64,000 nucleotides of DNA from [Zimmermannella] alba NBRC 15616 (GTDB taxonomy: Bacteria; Actinomycetota; Actinomycetes; Actinomycetales; Microbacteriaceae): NCBI RefSeq assembly GCF_001570905.1, contig NZ_BCSO01000001.1, positions 248,001 to 312,000 of the forward strand, given 5' to 3'. Below, piece after piece: positions 43,039 through 52,957 of the stretch. The first letter of the stretch is position 1, and each line of letters begins with the position of its first letter. A model generated the notes under the pieces. It was not told the origin of the DNA, searched no databases, and was given only the letters and a program-made list of their open reading frames with translations. The translations under genes and the position numbers were made by a program.

Positions 43039-44823
43039 ATGATCGAGCGCCTCTCTACCTTCTTCGTGCGGACCCTTCGGGAAGACCCGGTGGACGCCGA
43101 AGTTGCCAGCCACAAGCTTCTTGTCCGTGCCGGATACATCCGCCGCCAGGCCCCGGGCGTCTTCGCCTGGATGCCGCTCGGACTGCGCGTGAAGCGCCGC
43201 GTCGAAGAAATCATCCGAGAAGAGATGCGCGCGGCTGGCTCGCAGGAGGTACTCTTCCCAGGCCTGCTCCCGGCGGACTTCTACCGCGCCACGAACCGCC
43301 TCGACGACTTCGGCGACGGCATCTTCCGCCTCAAAGACCGCAAGGGTGCCGAGTACGTGCTCGCGCCGACGCACGAAGAGGCCTTCACCCTCATGGTGAA
43401 GGAGCTCTACTCCTCGTACAAGGACCTCCCACTCTCGATCTACCAGATCCAGGACAAGTACCGCGACGAGGCTCGTCCGCGCGCGGGTCTGCTCCGCGGC
43501 CGCGAGTTCACGATGAAGGACGCCTACTCCTTCGACGTGAGCGACGAAGGCCTTGAGGTGAGCTACCAGCAGCAGCGTGACGCCTACGAGCGCATCTTCA
43601 AGCGCCTCGGCCTCGACTACGTCATTGTCTCGGCAAACGCGGGTGCGATGGGCGGCTCGAAGTCGGAGGAGTTCCTGCACCCGACCGAGGTCGGTGAAGA
43701 CACCTTCTTCATCGCCCCGAGCGGTTTCGCGGGCAACGTCGAGACGTACCAGTCCACGCCGCGCCCGGTCGTTGAGCGGGAGCACCCTGAGCCCGTCGTC
43801 TTCGACAGTCCGAACACCAAGTCGATCGCAGCGCTTGTCGACCACCTCAATGAGCACGTCGAGCACCCCGAGGGTCGCGAGTGGAAGGCCGAAGACACGC
43901 TCAAGAGCGTCGTCGTCGTCCTCACACACCCGGACGGCGAAGAAGAGCTCGTTGTCGTCGGGATCCCGGGCGACCGCGAAGCCGACATGAAGCGTCTCGA
44001 GACCTCCTTCCAGCCAGCCGAAGTTGCGCCAGCGACCGAGGCAGACTTCGCGAAGAACCCGGCGCTCGTGAAGGGCTACATCGGCCCGTGGTCCTCGGAG
44101 GGCCCGGTCCTCGGTGAAGAGTCCGTCACCGGCATCCGCTTCTTCCTCGACGCCACGATCGCCGATGGCAGCACCTGGGTGACGGGTGCCAACGTCTCCG
44201 ACCGCCACGCCATGTGGGTCACGGTCGCCCGCGACTTCACCGCCGATGGTCGCGTTGAGGCGGCCGAGGTGCTCGACGGCGACCCCTCTCCCGACGGCTC
44301 CGGCCCTATCCGCACTGCTCGCGGTACCGAGATCGGCCACGTCTTCCAGCTTGGCCGCAAGTACGCCGAAGCGCTTGGCCTCAAGGTGCTCGACGAGAAC
44401 GGCAAGCTCGTGACCGTCACCATGGGCTCCTACGGCATCGGCGTCACGCGTGACCTCGCCCTCGTCGCCGAACAGAACCACGACGAGCGCGGCCTCGTGT
44501 GGCCCGAATCGGTTGCCCCCTTCGACGTGCACGTCGTCGCCACGGGCAAGAACCAGGAGGCCTTCGACGCCGCCGAGCGCATTGCTGCCGAGCTCTCGGA
44601 GCAGGGCCTCGAGGTGCTCGTGGACGACCGTCCGAAGGTCTCGCCCGGAGTGAAGTTCAGCGACGCCGAGATCATGGGCATCCCGTGGATCATCATCGCC
44701 GGCCGCGGTGTGGCCGATGGTGAGGTCGAGATCTGGCGCCGTGCCGACGGTGAGCGTGAAGCCGTGAAGATCGACGACGCGGCGAGCGAACTCATCTCGC
44801 GCCGCAACGCGGTCCTCCGGTAG
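43039..44823 (+). CDS. proS: Proline--tRNA ligase, bacterial type with editing domain
   Basis: 594 residues from the ATG at 43039. Class II synthetase that charges tRNA-Pro. Motif 2 is at about 140-160 ([19 protein letters not shown]), preceded by LAPTHEEAF. The insertion editing domain (YbaK-like, clears alanyl-tRNA-Pro) covers about 225-400. Motif 3 [18 protein letters not shown] is at about 462-479, and the anticodon domain closes the protein. The start choice rests on the TACGAT box; ATGs 3 or 10 codons earlier are possible. The stop codon TAG is the first part of a TAGACT box for nusA. Confidence 0.97.
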   Translation: MIERLSTFFVRTLREDPVDAEVASHKLLVRAGYIRRQAPGVFAWMPLGLRVKRRVEEIIREEMRAAGSQEVLFPGLLPADFYRATNRLDDFGDGIFRLKDRKGAEYVLAPTHEEAFTLMVKELYSSYKDLPLSIYQIQDKYRDEARPRAGLLRGREFTMKDAYSFDVSDEGLEVSYQQQRDAYERIFKRLGLDYVIVSANAGAMGGSKSEEFLHPTEVGEDTFFIAPSGFAGNVETYQSTPRPVVEREHPEPVVFDSPNTKSIAALVDHLNEHVEHPEGREWKAEDTLKSVVVVLTHPDGEEELVVVGIPGDREADMKRLETSFQPAEVAPATEADFAKNPALVKGYIGPWSSEGPVLGEESVTGIRFFLDATIADGSTWVTGANVSDRHAMWVTVARDFTADGRVEAAEVLDGDPSPDGSGPIRTARGTEIGHVFQLGRKYAEALGLKVLDENGKLVTVTMGSYGIGVTRDLALVAEQNHDERGLVWPESVAPFDVHVVATGKNQEAFDAAERIAAELSEQGLEVLVDDRPKVSPGVKFSDAEIMGIPWIIIAGRGVADGEVEIWRRADGEREAVKIDDAASELISRRNAVLR

Positions 44824-44826
44824 ACT
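44821..44826 (+). promoter_or_regulatory. Likely -10 box of nusA, overlapping the proS stop
   Basis: TAGACT starts with the proS TAG codon and lies 31 nt before the nusA ATG. Confidence 0.4.
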
Positions 44827-44846
44827 TTGCGTTTCAGCTGAATACA

Positions 44847-44856
44847 GGAGGCCTCC
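44847..44856 (+). promoter_or_regulatory. nusA ribosome binding site within a palindrome
   Basis: GGAGGCCTCC is self-complementary and contains the Shine-Dalgarno GGAGG; the ATG follows at 44858. Two mRNAs could pair here, or a protein dimer could bind the DNA. Confidence 0.4.
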
Positions 44857-44857
44857 C

Positions 44858-45859
44858 ATGAAGATCGATCTCGCAGTCCTGCGGATGCTTGAGCGTGAGC
44901 GTGAAATTCCCTTTGAAGAACTTGCCTCGATCATTGAGCAGGCCATCCTCACCGCCTACCAGAAGCACGCCAGTCAGGAACTCGGCGCGGCACCGGCAGA
45001 GGGTACGCGTGTGCAGCTTGACCGCAAGACCGGCCAGGTGGATGTCTTCACGCCCGAGCTCGACGAAGACGGCAACGTCATCGGCGAAGCCATCGAGCAC
45101 CCGGAAGACTTCGGCCGTATCGCCGCGTTCGCCGCGAAGCAGGTCATCACGCAGCGCATGCGCGACCTCGGTGACGACAAGGTCCTCGGCGAGTTCCGTG
45201 AGCGCGAGGGTGACATCATCGCTGGTGTCATCCAGCAGGGCACGAACCCGCGCATGATCCAGGTCGACCTCGGCACGGTGGAAGCGGTGCTTCCGCCGGA
45301 GGAGCAGGTTCCGGGCGAAGACTACTCGCACGGTCGTCGCCTCCGCGTCTACGTCACCAAGGTTGAGCGCGGCACGCGTGGCCCGCAGGTGACGGTCTCG
45401 CGCACGCACCCCTCGCTCGTGCGCAAGCTCTTCGCGCTCGAGGTGCCCGAGATTGCGAACGGCATCGTCGAGATCGTCTCACTTGCTCGCGAAGCCGGCC
45501 ACCGCACGAAGATCGCGGTCCGCGCCACGCAGGAAGGCATCAACGCAAAGGGTGCCTGCATCGGTGAACTCGGTGCTCGCGTGCGCGCTGTGACGAACGA
45601 GCTCGGCAACGAGAAGATCGACATTGTCGACTACTCGGAAGACCTCGCCACCTTCGTCGCGAACGCGCTGAGCCCCGCCAAGGTCTCGAGTTCCTTCGTG
45701 CTCGACCGCAGCACCAAGGCCGTCCGCGCGCTCGTTCCCGATTTCCAGCTCTCGCTCGCGATCGGCAAGGAAGGTCAGAACGCACGCCTGGCAGCAAAGC
45801 TCACGGGCGCCCGTATCGACATCCAGCCTGACTCGATCCTCGAGGACGACGAAGAGTAA
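44858..45859 (+). CDS. nusA: Transcription termination/antitermination factor NusA
   Basis: 333 residues, the short actinobacterial length without the C-terminal acidic repeats of E. coli. The N-terminal polymerase-binding domain runs to about 125 ([28 protein letters not shown]), the S1 domain about 130-200, then two KH domains (about 205-330) with the GxxG-type [16 protein letters not shown]. It binds RNA polymerase and modulates pausing and termination. First gene of nusA-ylxR-infB-rbfA. Confidence 0.97.
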   Translation: MKIDLAVLRMLEREREIPFEELASIIEQAILTAYQKHASQELGAAPAEGTRVQLDRKTGQVDVFTPELDEDGNVIGEAIEHPEDFGRIAAFAAKQVITQRMRDLGDDKVLGEFREREGDIIAGVIQQGTNPRMIQVDLGTVEAVLPPEEQVPGEDYSHGRRLRVYVTKVERGTRGPQVTVSRTHPSLVRKLFALEVPEIANGIVEIVSLAREAGHRTKIAVRATQEGINAKGACIGELGARVRAVTNELGNEKIDIVDYSEDLATFVANALSPAKVSSSFVLDRSTKAVRALVPDFQLSLAIGKEGQNARLAAKLTGARIDIQPDSILEDDEE

Positions 45860-45867
45860 GTAACCCT

Positions 45868-45896
45868 CCGAACGGCCGTTTCGTGCGGCCGTTCGG
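45868..45896 (+). terminator. 11-bp hairpin between nusA and ylxR
   Basis: CCGAACGGCCG (45868-45878), loop TTTCGTG, CGGCCGTTCGG (45886-45896), perfect, with no T tract. It is 9 nt after the nusA stop and could be an attenuator within the operon. Confidence 0.55.
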
Positions 45897-45911
45897 GTGG
45901 TTGGGGGTACT

Positions 45912-46211
45912 ATGGAGCCCGTACGAACGTGCGTCGGTTGTCGCGCGCGTGCACCAAGGTCGTCGCTTGTTCGCGTAACGGCCGGTCCAGACCGCTTCCT
46001 CGTCGATCTCACGGCGAGCAATGCTGGACGGGGCGCGTGGTTGCATCCGGACTCCGCTTGCATCCAAACCGCACTGACACGAAAGGCCTTTCAACGGGCA
46101 CTCCGAGTCCGCGCGCTGGATGAGAGCGAAGTCGGCGAACTCGCCGCGCAATTGGCTGCCTCGGCAGCCCTACACCACGAGAAAGCAGATCGGAACATGG
46201 ACAACTCATGA
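45912..46211 (+). CDS. YlxR family RNA/nucleoid-binding protein
   Basis: 99 residues from the ATG at 45912 (GTG at 45897 is an alternative five codons earlier). The opening EPVRTCVGCRARAPRSSLVRV is the YlxR (DUF448) signature with the CxxC pair. The middle GRGAWLHPDSACIQTALTRKAFQRALR is also typical. YlxR lies between nusA and infB in most Gram-positive bacteria and has been linked to control of RNase P and of gene expression. The C-terminal 25 residues vary among species. Confidence 0.92.
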   Translation: MEPVRTCVGCRARAPRSSLVRVTAGPDRFLVDLTASNAGRGAWLHPDSACIQTALTRKAFQRALRVRALDESEVGELAAQLAASAALHHEKADRNMDNS

Positions 46212-46246
46212 GTGGCTCACGATGAGGCACAACATCCGACGTTAAT

Positions 46247-46280
46247 GGCTGATCCTGTCCGGGATCAGCCCGGACAGGAG
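46247..46280 (+). promoter_or_regulatory. Two mutually exclusive hairpins at the infB ribosome binding site
   Basis: Hairpin A: GGCTGATCC (46247-46255) with GGATCAGCC (46262-46270), loop 6. Hairpin B: CTGTCCGGG (46255-46263) with CCCGGACAG (46269-46277), loop 5. Both are perfect 9-bp stems and share bases 46255 and 46262-46270, so only one can form. Hairpin B covers the first bases of AGGAG (46276-46280), the infB Shine-Dalgarno; hairpin A leaves it free. Confidence 0.55.
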
Positions 46281-46284
46281 AACA

Positions 46285-49044
46285 GTGGCAAAACCACGCG
46301 TACACGAAATCGCCAGTGAAATGGGCGTCGAGTCGAAGGTCGCACTCAAGACGCTTGAAGAGATGGGCGAGTTCGTGAAGAGCGCCTCCTCGAGCGTTGA
46401 GCCCCCGGTGGCTCGTCGCCTTCGTGAGGCCCTTTCGAAGCAGAACAACGGCGGTGACGCCAAGGCTGACGCAGCATCGTCGGCAAAGCCCACCCCGAAG
46501 CCTGGCAGCCAGGCGCCCAAGCCCGGCCCGAAGCCTGCTGCCAACAAGCCGGGTCCGAAGCCCGGCTCGGCAGCCCCGAAGCCCGGCTCGGCAGCCCCGA
46601 AGCCGGGTGCAGCAGCACCGGCTTCCGCACCCAAGCCCGCCGCAAAGCCGGCAGCTGAGACCCCGGCACGCCCGGCAGCGAAGCCCGCTGCCCAGGGTGG
46701 CGCGCCGAAGCCTGGCGCCTCGAAGCCGCCGACGCCCGGCCCGAAGCCCGGCGAGAACGCGATCCCGCGTCCCCGTGGCCCGCGCCCCGGCCCGCGTCCC
46801 GGCAACAATCCCTTCGCATCCCAGCAGGGCATGGGCCGTCCGCGCCCGGGCAACAACCCCTTCTCGTCGAACCAGGGCATGCGCCCGGGTCCGCGTCCGG
46901 GTGGTCCGCGTCCGCAGGCTCCCGGTGGCCAGGGTGGTCCGCGCGCACCGCGTCCCGGCCAGCCTCGTGTGCTGCCGGGTGCTCGCCCGCAGGGTCCCGG
47001 TCGTCCCGGTGGCGGCGGTCCCGGTCGTCCCGGTGGTGGTGGCCCCGGTGGTGGTGGCTTTGCCGGTCGTGGCGGTCGTCCCGGTGGCGGTCGCCCGGGC
47101 GGTCGTGGCCAGGCAGCTGGTGCCTTCGGCCGCGGTGGCGGCAAGTCCAAGGCACGCAAGTCGAAGCGGACGAAGCGCGCAGAGTTTGAGATGCGGGAGG
47201 CACCGTCGATTGGCGGTGTGAAGGTTCCTCGCGGCTCAGGCGACACGCTCATCCGCATGCGTCGCGGCGCGTCGATCTCGGACTTCGCCGAGAAGATCAA
47301 TGCAAGCCCCGGCGACCTCGTGACGGTGCTCTTCCACCTCGGTGAGATGGCCACGGCGACGGAGTCGCTCGACGAGGCCACGTTCGAGGTGCTCGGTGCC
47401 GAGCTCGGCTACAAGATCCAGATCGTCTCGCCCGAGGACGAAGACAAGGAACTCCTCGAGTCCTTTGACATCGACCTCGACGAAGAACTCGAGATGGAAG
47501 ACGACGACGTGCTCGAGCAGCGTCCGCCGGTCGTCACCGTCATGGGTCACGTCGACCACGGTAAGACTGCCCTCCTCGACGCGATTCGCTCGGCGAACGT
47601 GCAGGAAGGCGAAGCTGGCGGCATCACGCAGCACATTGGTGCGTACCAGGTGCACCGTGAGCACGAAGGCATCGACCGCGCCATCACGTTCATCGACACC
47701 CCGGGTCACGAGGCCTTCACAGCAATGCGTGCCCGTGGTGCGAACGTCACCGACATCGCGATCCTCGTGGTCGCGGCGGACGACGGCATCATGCCGCAGA
47801 CGATCGAAGCGCTGAACCACGCTCAGGCTGCGGATGTGCCGATCGTCGTGGCCGTCAACAAGGTCGACAAGCCCGAAGCGAACCCGCAGAAGGTGCGCTC
47901 GCAGCTCACCGAGTACGATCTCGTGGCCGAAGAGTACGGCGGCGACGTCATGTTCGTCGACGTCTCGGCTCGTAAGGGCACCGGTATCGATGACCTCATC
48001 GAAGCCGTCCTGCTCACCGCCGACGCTGGCCTCGACCTGCGCGCAAACCCCAACAAGGATGCTCGCGGTATCGCGATCGAAGCGAAGCTCGACAAGGGCC
48101 GCGGCTCGGTGGCAACCGTCCTCATCCAGTCGGGAACGCTGCGCGTCGGCGACCCGATCGTGACCGGCACCGCCTACGGTCGCGTTCGCGCCATGCTCGA
48201 CGAGAACGGCAAGAACGTCACTGAGGCTGGCCCGTCGCGTCCGGTGCAGGTGCAGGGTCTCTCGAGCGTTCCGCGCGCCGGTGACAACTTCCTCGTCACC
48301 GATGAAGACCGAACGGCACGTCAGATCGCTGAGAAGCGTGAAGCGGTTGAGCGCAACGCTCAGCTCGCGAAGGCTCGCAAGCGCATCTCGCTCGAAGACT
48401 TCACCCGTGCACTCGAAGAGGGCAAGGTCGCATCGCTCAACCTCATCATTAAGGGTGACGTTTCGGGTGCTGTCGAAGCCCTCGAAGAGTCGCTCCTCAA
48501 GATCGAGGTCGACGAGACGGTGCAGCTGCGCATCATCCACCGCGGTGTTGGTGCGATTACCGAGTCGGACGTCAACCTCGCCACGGTCGACAACGCCATC
48601 ATCCTCGGCTTCAACGTCCGCCCCGACACGAAGGCGCGCGACCGCGCGGCTCGCGAGGGCGTGGACATCCGCTTCTACTCCGTCATTTACAACGCCCTCG
48701 AGGACATCGAGAACTCGCTCAAGGGCATGCTCAAGCCGGAGTACGAAGAGGTCCAGTCGGGTGTCGCCGAGATCCTCGAGGTGTTCCGCTCCTCGAAGTT
48801 CGGCAACATCGCCGGTTGTATCGTTCGCTCGGGCACGATCACGCGCAACGCGAAGGCACGCATCATCCGCGAGGGTGTTGTGATCGCCGACGGTCTCGCG
48901 ATCGAGTCGCTGCGCCGCTTCAAGGACGACGTCACTGAGGTCCGTACGGACTTCGAATGTGGTATCGGCCTCGGCAAGTACAACGACATCCAGATCGGCG
49001 ACGAAATCGAAACGACCGAAATGGTGGAGAAGCCGCGCGTCTAA
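46285..49044 (+). CDS. infB: Translation initiation factor IF-2
   Basis: 919 residues, GTG start at 46285 after AGGAG. The N-terminal helical domain (about 1-50, [34 protein letters not shown]) is followed by about 240 residues of Pro/Gly/Ala/Lys/Arg low complexity, including PKPGSAA repeats and long [12 protein letters not shown] runs. A second N-terminal module lies at about 315-370, then the GTPase domain with G1 [13 protein letters not shown] (about 419), G3 DTPGH and G4 NKVDKPEA, and domains II, III and IV to the end. It brings initiator tRNA to the small subunit. The long linker is normal for actinobacteria. Confidence 0.97.
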   Translation: MAKPRVHEIASEMGVESKVALKTLEEMGEFVKSASSSVEPPVARRLREALSKQNNGGDAKADAASSAKPTPKPGSQAPKPGPKPAANKPGPKPGSAAPKPGSAAPKPGAAAPASAPKPAAKPAAETPARPAAKPAAQGGAPKPGASKPPTPGPKPGENAIPRPRGPRPGPRPGNNPFASQQGMGRPRPGNNPFSSNQGMRPGPRPGGPRPQAPGGQGGPRAPRPGQPRVLPGARPQGPGRPGGGGPGRPGGGGPGGGGFAGRGGRPGGGRPGGRGQAAGAFGRGGGKSKARKSKRTKRAEFEMREAPSIGGVKVPRGSGDTLIRMRRGASISDFAEKINASPGDLVTVLFHLGEMATATESLDEATFEVLGAELGYKIQIVSPEDEDKELLESFDIDLDEELEMEDDDVLEQRPPVVTVMGHVDHGKTALLDAIRSANVQEGEAGGITQHIGAYQVHREHEGIDRAITFIDTPGHEAFTAMRARGANVTDIAILVVAADDGIMPQTIEALNHAQAADVPIVVAVNKVDKPEANPQKVRSQLTEYDLVAEEYGGDVMFVDVSARKGTGIDDLIEAVLLTADAGLDLRANPNKDARGIAIEAKLDKGRGSVATVLIQSGTLRVGDPIVTGTAYGRVRAMLDENGKNVTEAGPSRPVQVQGLSSVPRAGDNFLVTDEDRTARQIAEKREAVERNAQLAKARKRISLEDFTRALEEGKVASLNLIIKGDVSGAVEALEESLLKIEVDETVQLRIIHRGVGAITESDVNLATVDNAIILGFNVRPDTKARDRAAREGVDIRFYSVIYNALEDIENSLKGMLKPEYEEVQSGVAEILEVFRSSKFGNIAGCIVRSGTITRNAKARIIREGVVIADGLAIESLRRFKDDVTEVRTDFECGIGLGKYNDIQIGDEIETTEMVEKPRV

Positions 49045-49060
49045 GCCACGCCGCTTCCAA

Positions 49061-49099
49061 CGAGCGGGCGGTGCCGAAGCTCTTCGGCCCGCCCGCTCG
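49061..49099 (+). terminator. Long GC-rich hairpin after infB
   Basis: CGAGCGGGCGG then GCCGAA pair with TTCGGC and CCGCCCGCTCG (17 bp with a 1-nt bulge, loop GCTC). It begins 17 nt after the infB stop. No T tract. It may reduce read-through into rbfA. Confidence 0.7.
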
Positions 49100-49156
49100 C
49101 GCTGTCCCTGAAAGTGCTCAGGGGCGCGAGCCACAATGAATCTGAAGGAGAACACC

Positions 49157-49597
49157 ATGGTTGATCACGCACGTGCGGCGCGCATGGCCGACCGCATCAA
49201 GGTCATCGTCGCCCAGACGCTTGAGCGCGGTGTCAAGGACCCGCGCCTCGGTTTTGTCACGGTGACGGATGTTCGTGTGAGCGGGGACCTCCAGCACGCG
49301 AGCATCTTCTACACCGTGTACGGCAGCGACGAAGACCGTGCCAACACCGCCAAGGCGCTCGCCTCGGCGACGGGCATCGTGCGGAAGGAAGTGGGCAAGA
49401 ACCTCAAGGTGCGCCTCACGCCGACGATCGAGTTCATCGCCGACGCACTGCCCGAGAACGCGAGCGCGATTGAGGCGTTGCTTCGTGAAGCGCACGAGCG
49501 TGATGTGGCAACCGAAGAGCTCAAGAAGCACGCGACGTACGCGGGGGATGAAGACCCGTACGCGAAGCCGCATGTCATCGAGGACGATGAGGACTAG
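49157..49597 (+). CDS. rbfA: Ribosome-binding factor A
   Basis: 146 residues from the ATG at 49157, with AAGGAG at 49144-49149; an ATG 7 codons earlier lies before this site. Small KH-type fold: RMADRIKVIVAQTLERGVKDPRLGFVTVTDVRVSGDLQHA is the family signature. It helps mature the 5' end of 16S rRNA in the 30S subunit and acts in the cold. The acidic C-terminus (EDPYAKPHVIEDDED) is typical. Confidence 0.96.
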   Translation: MVDHARAARMADRIKVIVAQTLERGVKDPRLGFVTVTDVRVSGDLQHASIFYTVYGSDEDRANTAKALASATGIVRKEVGKNLKVRLTPTIEFIADALPENASAIEALLREAHERDVATEELKKHATYAGDEDPYAKPHVIEDDED

Positions 49598-49618
49598 TCG
49601 GCGCTCCGGCACTCCTCG

Positions 49619-50539
49619 CTAGGGGAGCTGGAGTGATCCCTTGCTGCTGCGCACGACGAGACCATCTGTGATGAGGCTTTCGAGGGCAGTCTCGAAGCGG
49701 GGATCTTCGGTGCCGGCTGTCGTGTGCATGGCGCGGAGTTCTGCTTCGCTGTGTTCGGCGTGCTCGCGGAGTTCGGCGAGGAGCATCCCTCGCATCTCGC
49801 GGAGACTTCCCGCGTAGCGTGCCTGCGGTTTCCGCTTCGGCAGCGAATCGTCTGCCGCCGGATACCCCTCAGCACGCCACGCGCACTGCTCGGCGATGGG
49901 GCAGCGCTCACAAGCGGGGGTTCGGGCAGTGCACACGAGGGCGCCAAGTTCCATAGAGTTCTGCGCGAGACTCACCACGAGCGGCGCTGGCACGGCCTGG
50001 GTGACTTCGTTCCAGGCGGCGGTATCTCGGGCGACGCTTGGGGCCCACGCCTCGGCGTGGCCGAACCTGTGGCGGGCGAGCACGCGTCGGACGTTCGTGT
50101 CGACCACCTGCGCTGGCACGCCGAAGGCGAAGGCCGCGACAGCACCCGCGGTGTACGGGCCGATGCCGGGCAGCGCGAGGAGTTCCTCGACCGTGTCAGG
50201 CACTTCGCCTGCGTGACGGTCGCGAATCGCTTCGGCAAGCGCGCGCAGGCGCACGGCACGTCGCGGGTAGCCGAGCCGATCCCAGGCGCGAATCACCTCG
50301 GCGTCACTCGCAGCAGCAAGATCTGCGGGCGTGGGCCAGCGCTCAAGAAATTCCTGCCACTTCGGAATGACGCGCGCGACCTGCGTCTGCTGGCTCATGA
50401 TTTCGCTGAGGAGCACGGCCCAGGGTGTTGTCCCGGGCGCTCGCCAGGGGAGAGGCCGCGCCTGGGCACGGAACCACTCGTCAAGCTGACTCGCAAACTC
50501 GATGTTTCGTTCAGCGAGACGTGCATCGACGGATGTCAT
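49619..50539 (-). CDS. mutY: A/G-specific adenine DNA glycosylase
   Basis: 306 residues from the ATG at 50537-50539; a frame 16 codons longer is not conserved. It removes adenine paired with 8-oxoguanine. The catalytic glutamate is E46 in LLSEIMSQQTQV, the helix-hairpin-helix LPGIGPYTAGAV is at 123-134 and the catalytic aspartate is D147 in VVDTNV. The [4Fe-4S] cysteines have the spacing C-x6-C-x2-C-x5-C (CTARTPACERCPIAEQC). The C-terminal MutT-like domain is absent; about 80 residues with a winged-helix look (TALESLITDGLVVRSSKGSLQL) replace it. Start overlaps the stop of the upstream reductase gene by 4 nt. Confidence 0.94.
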   Translation of the reverse strand: MTSVDARLAERNIEFASQLDEWFRAQARPLPWRAPGTTPWAVLLSEIMSQQTQVARVIPKWQEFLERWPTPADLAAASDAEVIRAWDRLGYPRRAVRLRALAEAIRDRHAGEVPDTVEELLALPGIGPYTAGAVAAFAFGVPAQVVDTNVRRVLARHRFGHAEAWAPSVARDTAAWNEVTQAVPAPLVVSLAQNSMELGALVCTARTPACERCPIAEQCAWRAEGYPAADDSLPKRKPQARYAGSLREMRGMLLAELREHAEHSEAELRAMHTTAGTEDPRFETALESLITDGLVVRSSKGSLQLP

Positions 50540-51552
50540 GACGCGGCGCACCATTCCGCGAACTCGCCACGCACCTCGTCGAGGCACAACGGGGCACGCC
50601 TCTCACGTTCACGCGCATCCACGAGCGTGGCCAGGCGCGCAACGACAGGCAGCATGAGTCCTGCGTCCTGCGCAAGCTGCACGGGGTCATGACCGAGGGC
50701 CACGTTTTCGCTCGCGACGCCGCGACGGAGACTCTGCAACGTCGAACCGAGATTCGGCACCTCACCAAAGGTCGAAACCATGTCTGTGACAAGACTTGGC
50801 ATGACTGCTGCGCTGCTCGTGCGTGCGGCTTCGAGTGAGGCCCTCGCCGCATCCGTGAAGAGGGGGATGGTGGGGAAGGAGTGCCCGAGGGCACAACCAA
50901 GCTCGTACACCTCGACCATGGCCTGCGCGGTGATGCGTGCCATGTCATCCGCGGCATAGAGGGCTTGCATTGGCAGGTCAGTGATCGCGGGCAACGCATT
51001 GAGCTGGTTCACGAGGAGTTTCGACCACATGGCCGAGGCAATGTCGTCCGTGACGCTGCAGCACAATTCGGGTGGGAACAGCCCGGCAACCGCCTCCGCC
51101 AGGCTTCCCCGCGTACCCTCGCTGGCACCGATGACAAGACCTGAGCCTCCCGTCACCGTCACCTCACCGGGAGCATCCGCTCGGGCGGCAAAGGAAGCAA
51201 GTCCGTGGAGGAGTCTGGCGCGCGGACCAAGCGCGTCTCGTGCAATCTCTGGCCCGCGGACGCCGTTCTGCACGCACAGGATGGGGGAGCCGAGGCATCC
51301 GCCACGGTTCGTGCGGAGCGCCTCGCCAAGGTCGCCGACCTTCGTCGCGCAGACGACGACATCCACTTCGCCCGGCAGCTGCGGCATGCACTCGACGGTC
51401 GCGCGGTACTCGCCGAATGCTCCGTGGAGGATGAGCTCCATCTCGTTCGCGGTGTCGCGGCGTGAGGCGATCACCACCTCGTGCCCATTTCGGTGCAGGA
51501 GGGCAGCGAGTGTGCCGCCAATCGCGCCAGCACCAATCACACCGATCTGCAT
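50536..51552 (-). CDS. Ketopantoate reductase family protein (PanE/ApbA)
   Basis: 338 residues, ATG at 51552 preceded by GGAGGAGAGG. The N-terminal Rossmann domain begins with QIGVIGAGAIGGTLAALL (about 2-19). VVVCATKVGD (about 64) and CVQNGVRG (about 92) follow, and the C-terminal helical domain has WSKLLVNQLNAL (about 175; the conserved lysine) and SLVTDM (about 262). The family reduces 2-dehydropantoate to pantoate in CoA synthesis, but paralogues act on other substrates. The pairing with mutY gives no hint, so the substrate is unproved. Confidence 0.85.
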   Translation of the reverse strand: MQIGVIGAGAIGGTLAALLHRNGHEVVIASRRDTANEMELILHGAFGEYRATVECMPQLPGEVDVVVCATKVGDLGEALRTNRGGCLGSPILCVQNGVRGPEIARDALGPRARLLHGLASFAARADAPGEVTVTGGSGLVIGASEGTRGSLAEAVAGLFPPELCCSVTDDIASAMWSKLLVNQLNALPAITDLPMQALYAADDMARITAQAMVEVYELGCALGHSFPTIPLFTDAARASLEAARTSSAAVMPSLVTDMVSTFGEVPNLGSTLQSLRRGVASENVALGHDPVQLAQDAGLMLPVVARLATLVDARERERRAPLCLDEVRGEFAEWCAAS

Positions 51553-51608
51553 GCCCTCTCCTCCTGCTCTCGACTGCGTCCGGCCCGAACCGACGTCCGA
51601 GGCCCGCC

Positions 51609-51614
51609 TAGACT
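51609..51614 (+). promoter_or_regulatory. -10 box of truB
   Basis: TAGACT, 10 nt before the truB ATG at 51625, the same sequence and spacing as before tsaC. Confidence 0.45.
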
Positions 51615-51624
51615 ATGAGACACC

Positions 51625-52563
51625 ATGACTGCCGCTCCAGCTGACGTCCCGCACGGGATCGCCCTCGTCGACAAGCCCCAGGGACACACAAGCCACGGCA
51701 TCGTCGCCTGGACCCGCAAGAGCCTCGGCACGCGGAAGGTCGGCCACGCCGGCACTCTCGACCCAATGGCAACGGGACTGCTCGTCATCGGCGTGGGGCA
51801 CGCGACGCGCCTGCTCACGTACCTCGTCGGCGAAGACAAGGAATACTTCGCGACCATCCGCTTTGGCATCGGCACCTCCACCGAAGACGCCGAAGGAGAG
51901 ATCGTCGAACGCTCGGTGCCGGACGTTGTCGCCGCCATCACGCGCGAACGTCTCACGGAAGCCATGGCACTGCTCACCGGCGGCATCGAACAGGTGCCCT
52001 CGGCCGTGAGCGCGATCAAGATTGACGGCAAGCGCTCCTATCAGCGCGTCCGCGACGGCGAAGACGTCCAGCTCAAAGCGCGTCCCGTCACGATTCACGA
52101 GTTCGAACTGCTCGACATCGACGAGCCGGAGGAACACGACGGCACGCTCACGCTCGACATCCGTGTGCGCGTTGTCTGCAGCTCCGGCACCTACATCCGT
52201 GCCCTCGCGCGCGACCTCGGTGTGAGCCTTGGCACCTGCGCACATCTCACGGCGCTTCGTCGCACACGAGTCGGCAATATGAGCTTGGAGGATGCTGTCG
52301 ACACGACGACTCCGCTCACACCGGCCAACCTCACGCCGAGCAGTGTCGTTGCCTGGCGCCGATTCCCGAGCATCGACCTCAGCGATGATGAAGCGCTCGA
52401 CATTTGGCACGGCAAACGCATTGCACTGCCTGCTGGATGGACGCCGCCCGAAGAGAAGACGCCTGTGGCAGCCTTCAACCCAGCGGGGCAACTCGTCGGC
52501 CTTGTCGAATGCTCGCGCACGACCATGAAGTCGTGCCTCAACTTCCCGGAGCCGCTCGCATGA
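51625..52563 (+). CDS. truB: tRNA pseudouridine(55) synthase
   Basis: 312 residues. It makes pseudouridine 55 in the T loop of tRNAs. The signature VGHAGTLDPMATGLLVIGVG (about 39-58) includes the catalytic aspartate D46. KSYQRVRDG-like residues near 133 and SSGTYIRALARDLG (about 181-194) are also typical. A C-terminal PUA-like segment covers about 235-312. The downstream membrane-protein gene starts in its stop codon (ATGA). Confidence 0.97.
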   Translation: MTAAPADVPHGIALVDKPQGHTSHGIVAWTRKSLGTRKVGHAGTLDPMATGLLVIGVGHATRLLTYLVGEDKEYFATIRFGIGTSTEDAEGEIVERSVPDVVAAITRERLTEAMALLTGGIEQVPSAVSAIKIDGKRSYQRVRDGEDVQLKARPVTIHEFELLDIDEPEEHDGTLTLDIRVRVVCSSGTYIRALARDLGVSLGTCAHLTALRRTRVGNMSLEDAVDTTTPLTPANLTPSSVVAWRRFPSIDLSDDEALDIWHGKRIALPAGWTPPEEKTPVAAFNPAGQLVGLVECSRTTMKSCLNFPEPLA

Positions 52564-52940
52564 TCGAATGGTGGACCATAGTACAAGCCGTCATTGCTAC
52601 CGCGGCAGGCGTGTTCTGCTTCATCCGGGCGGGCATGAACGCGCCCGTCGGTGATGACACTGCCGCAGCGGCTGCGCTTGGCTGGCTCGCCCTCATTGTT
52701 GACGCCGTCATCGCGATCGTCGGCCCCATGACGGGCAACCCCTGCCTCGGCGACGGCATCGAGTTCTGGGTGTACCTCGTCTCGGCCATCATCATTCCGC
52801 CGGCCGCCCTCTTCTGGGGGGTGATCGAGCGCAACCGGTGGAGCACCGCGATCCTCGGGGTCGCGATGCTCTCGGTCGCTGTCATGATGGTGCGCATGCA
52901 GCAGATTTGGGCCGGTCACGGCCCCCTCCTTGCTGGCTAG
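52560..52940 (+). CDS. Small four-helix membrane protein between truB and ribF
   Basis: 126 residues from the ATG at 52560, overlapping the truB stop by 4 nt. Hydrophobic stretches lie at about 5-23, 39-57, 70-88 and 95-112. I do not recognise a family. The next gene begins at or just after its stop. The overlap on both sides suggests co-translation with truB and ribF. Confidence 0.75.
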   Translation: MIEWWTIVQAVIATAAGVFCFIRAGMNAPVGDDTAAAAALGWLALIVDAVIAIVGPMTGNPCLGDGIEFWVYLVSAIIIPPAALFWGVIERNRWSTAILGVAMLSVAVMMVRMQQIWAGHGPLLAG

Positions 52941-52957
52941 TGGGATACTTGATCTCC

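Noticed and set aside
46480-47150. Repeat or mobile element inside infB
   Set aside because: The Pro/Gly-rich direct repeats are the normal low-complexity linker of actinobacterial IF-2.
47236-49158. 640-codon minus-strand open frame across infB
   Set aside because: Antisense shadow of the IF-2 GTPase region, with no signal of its own.
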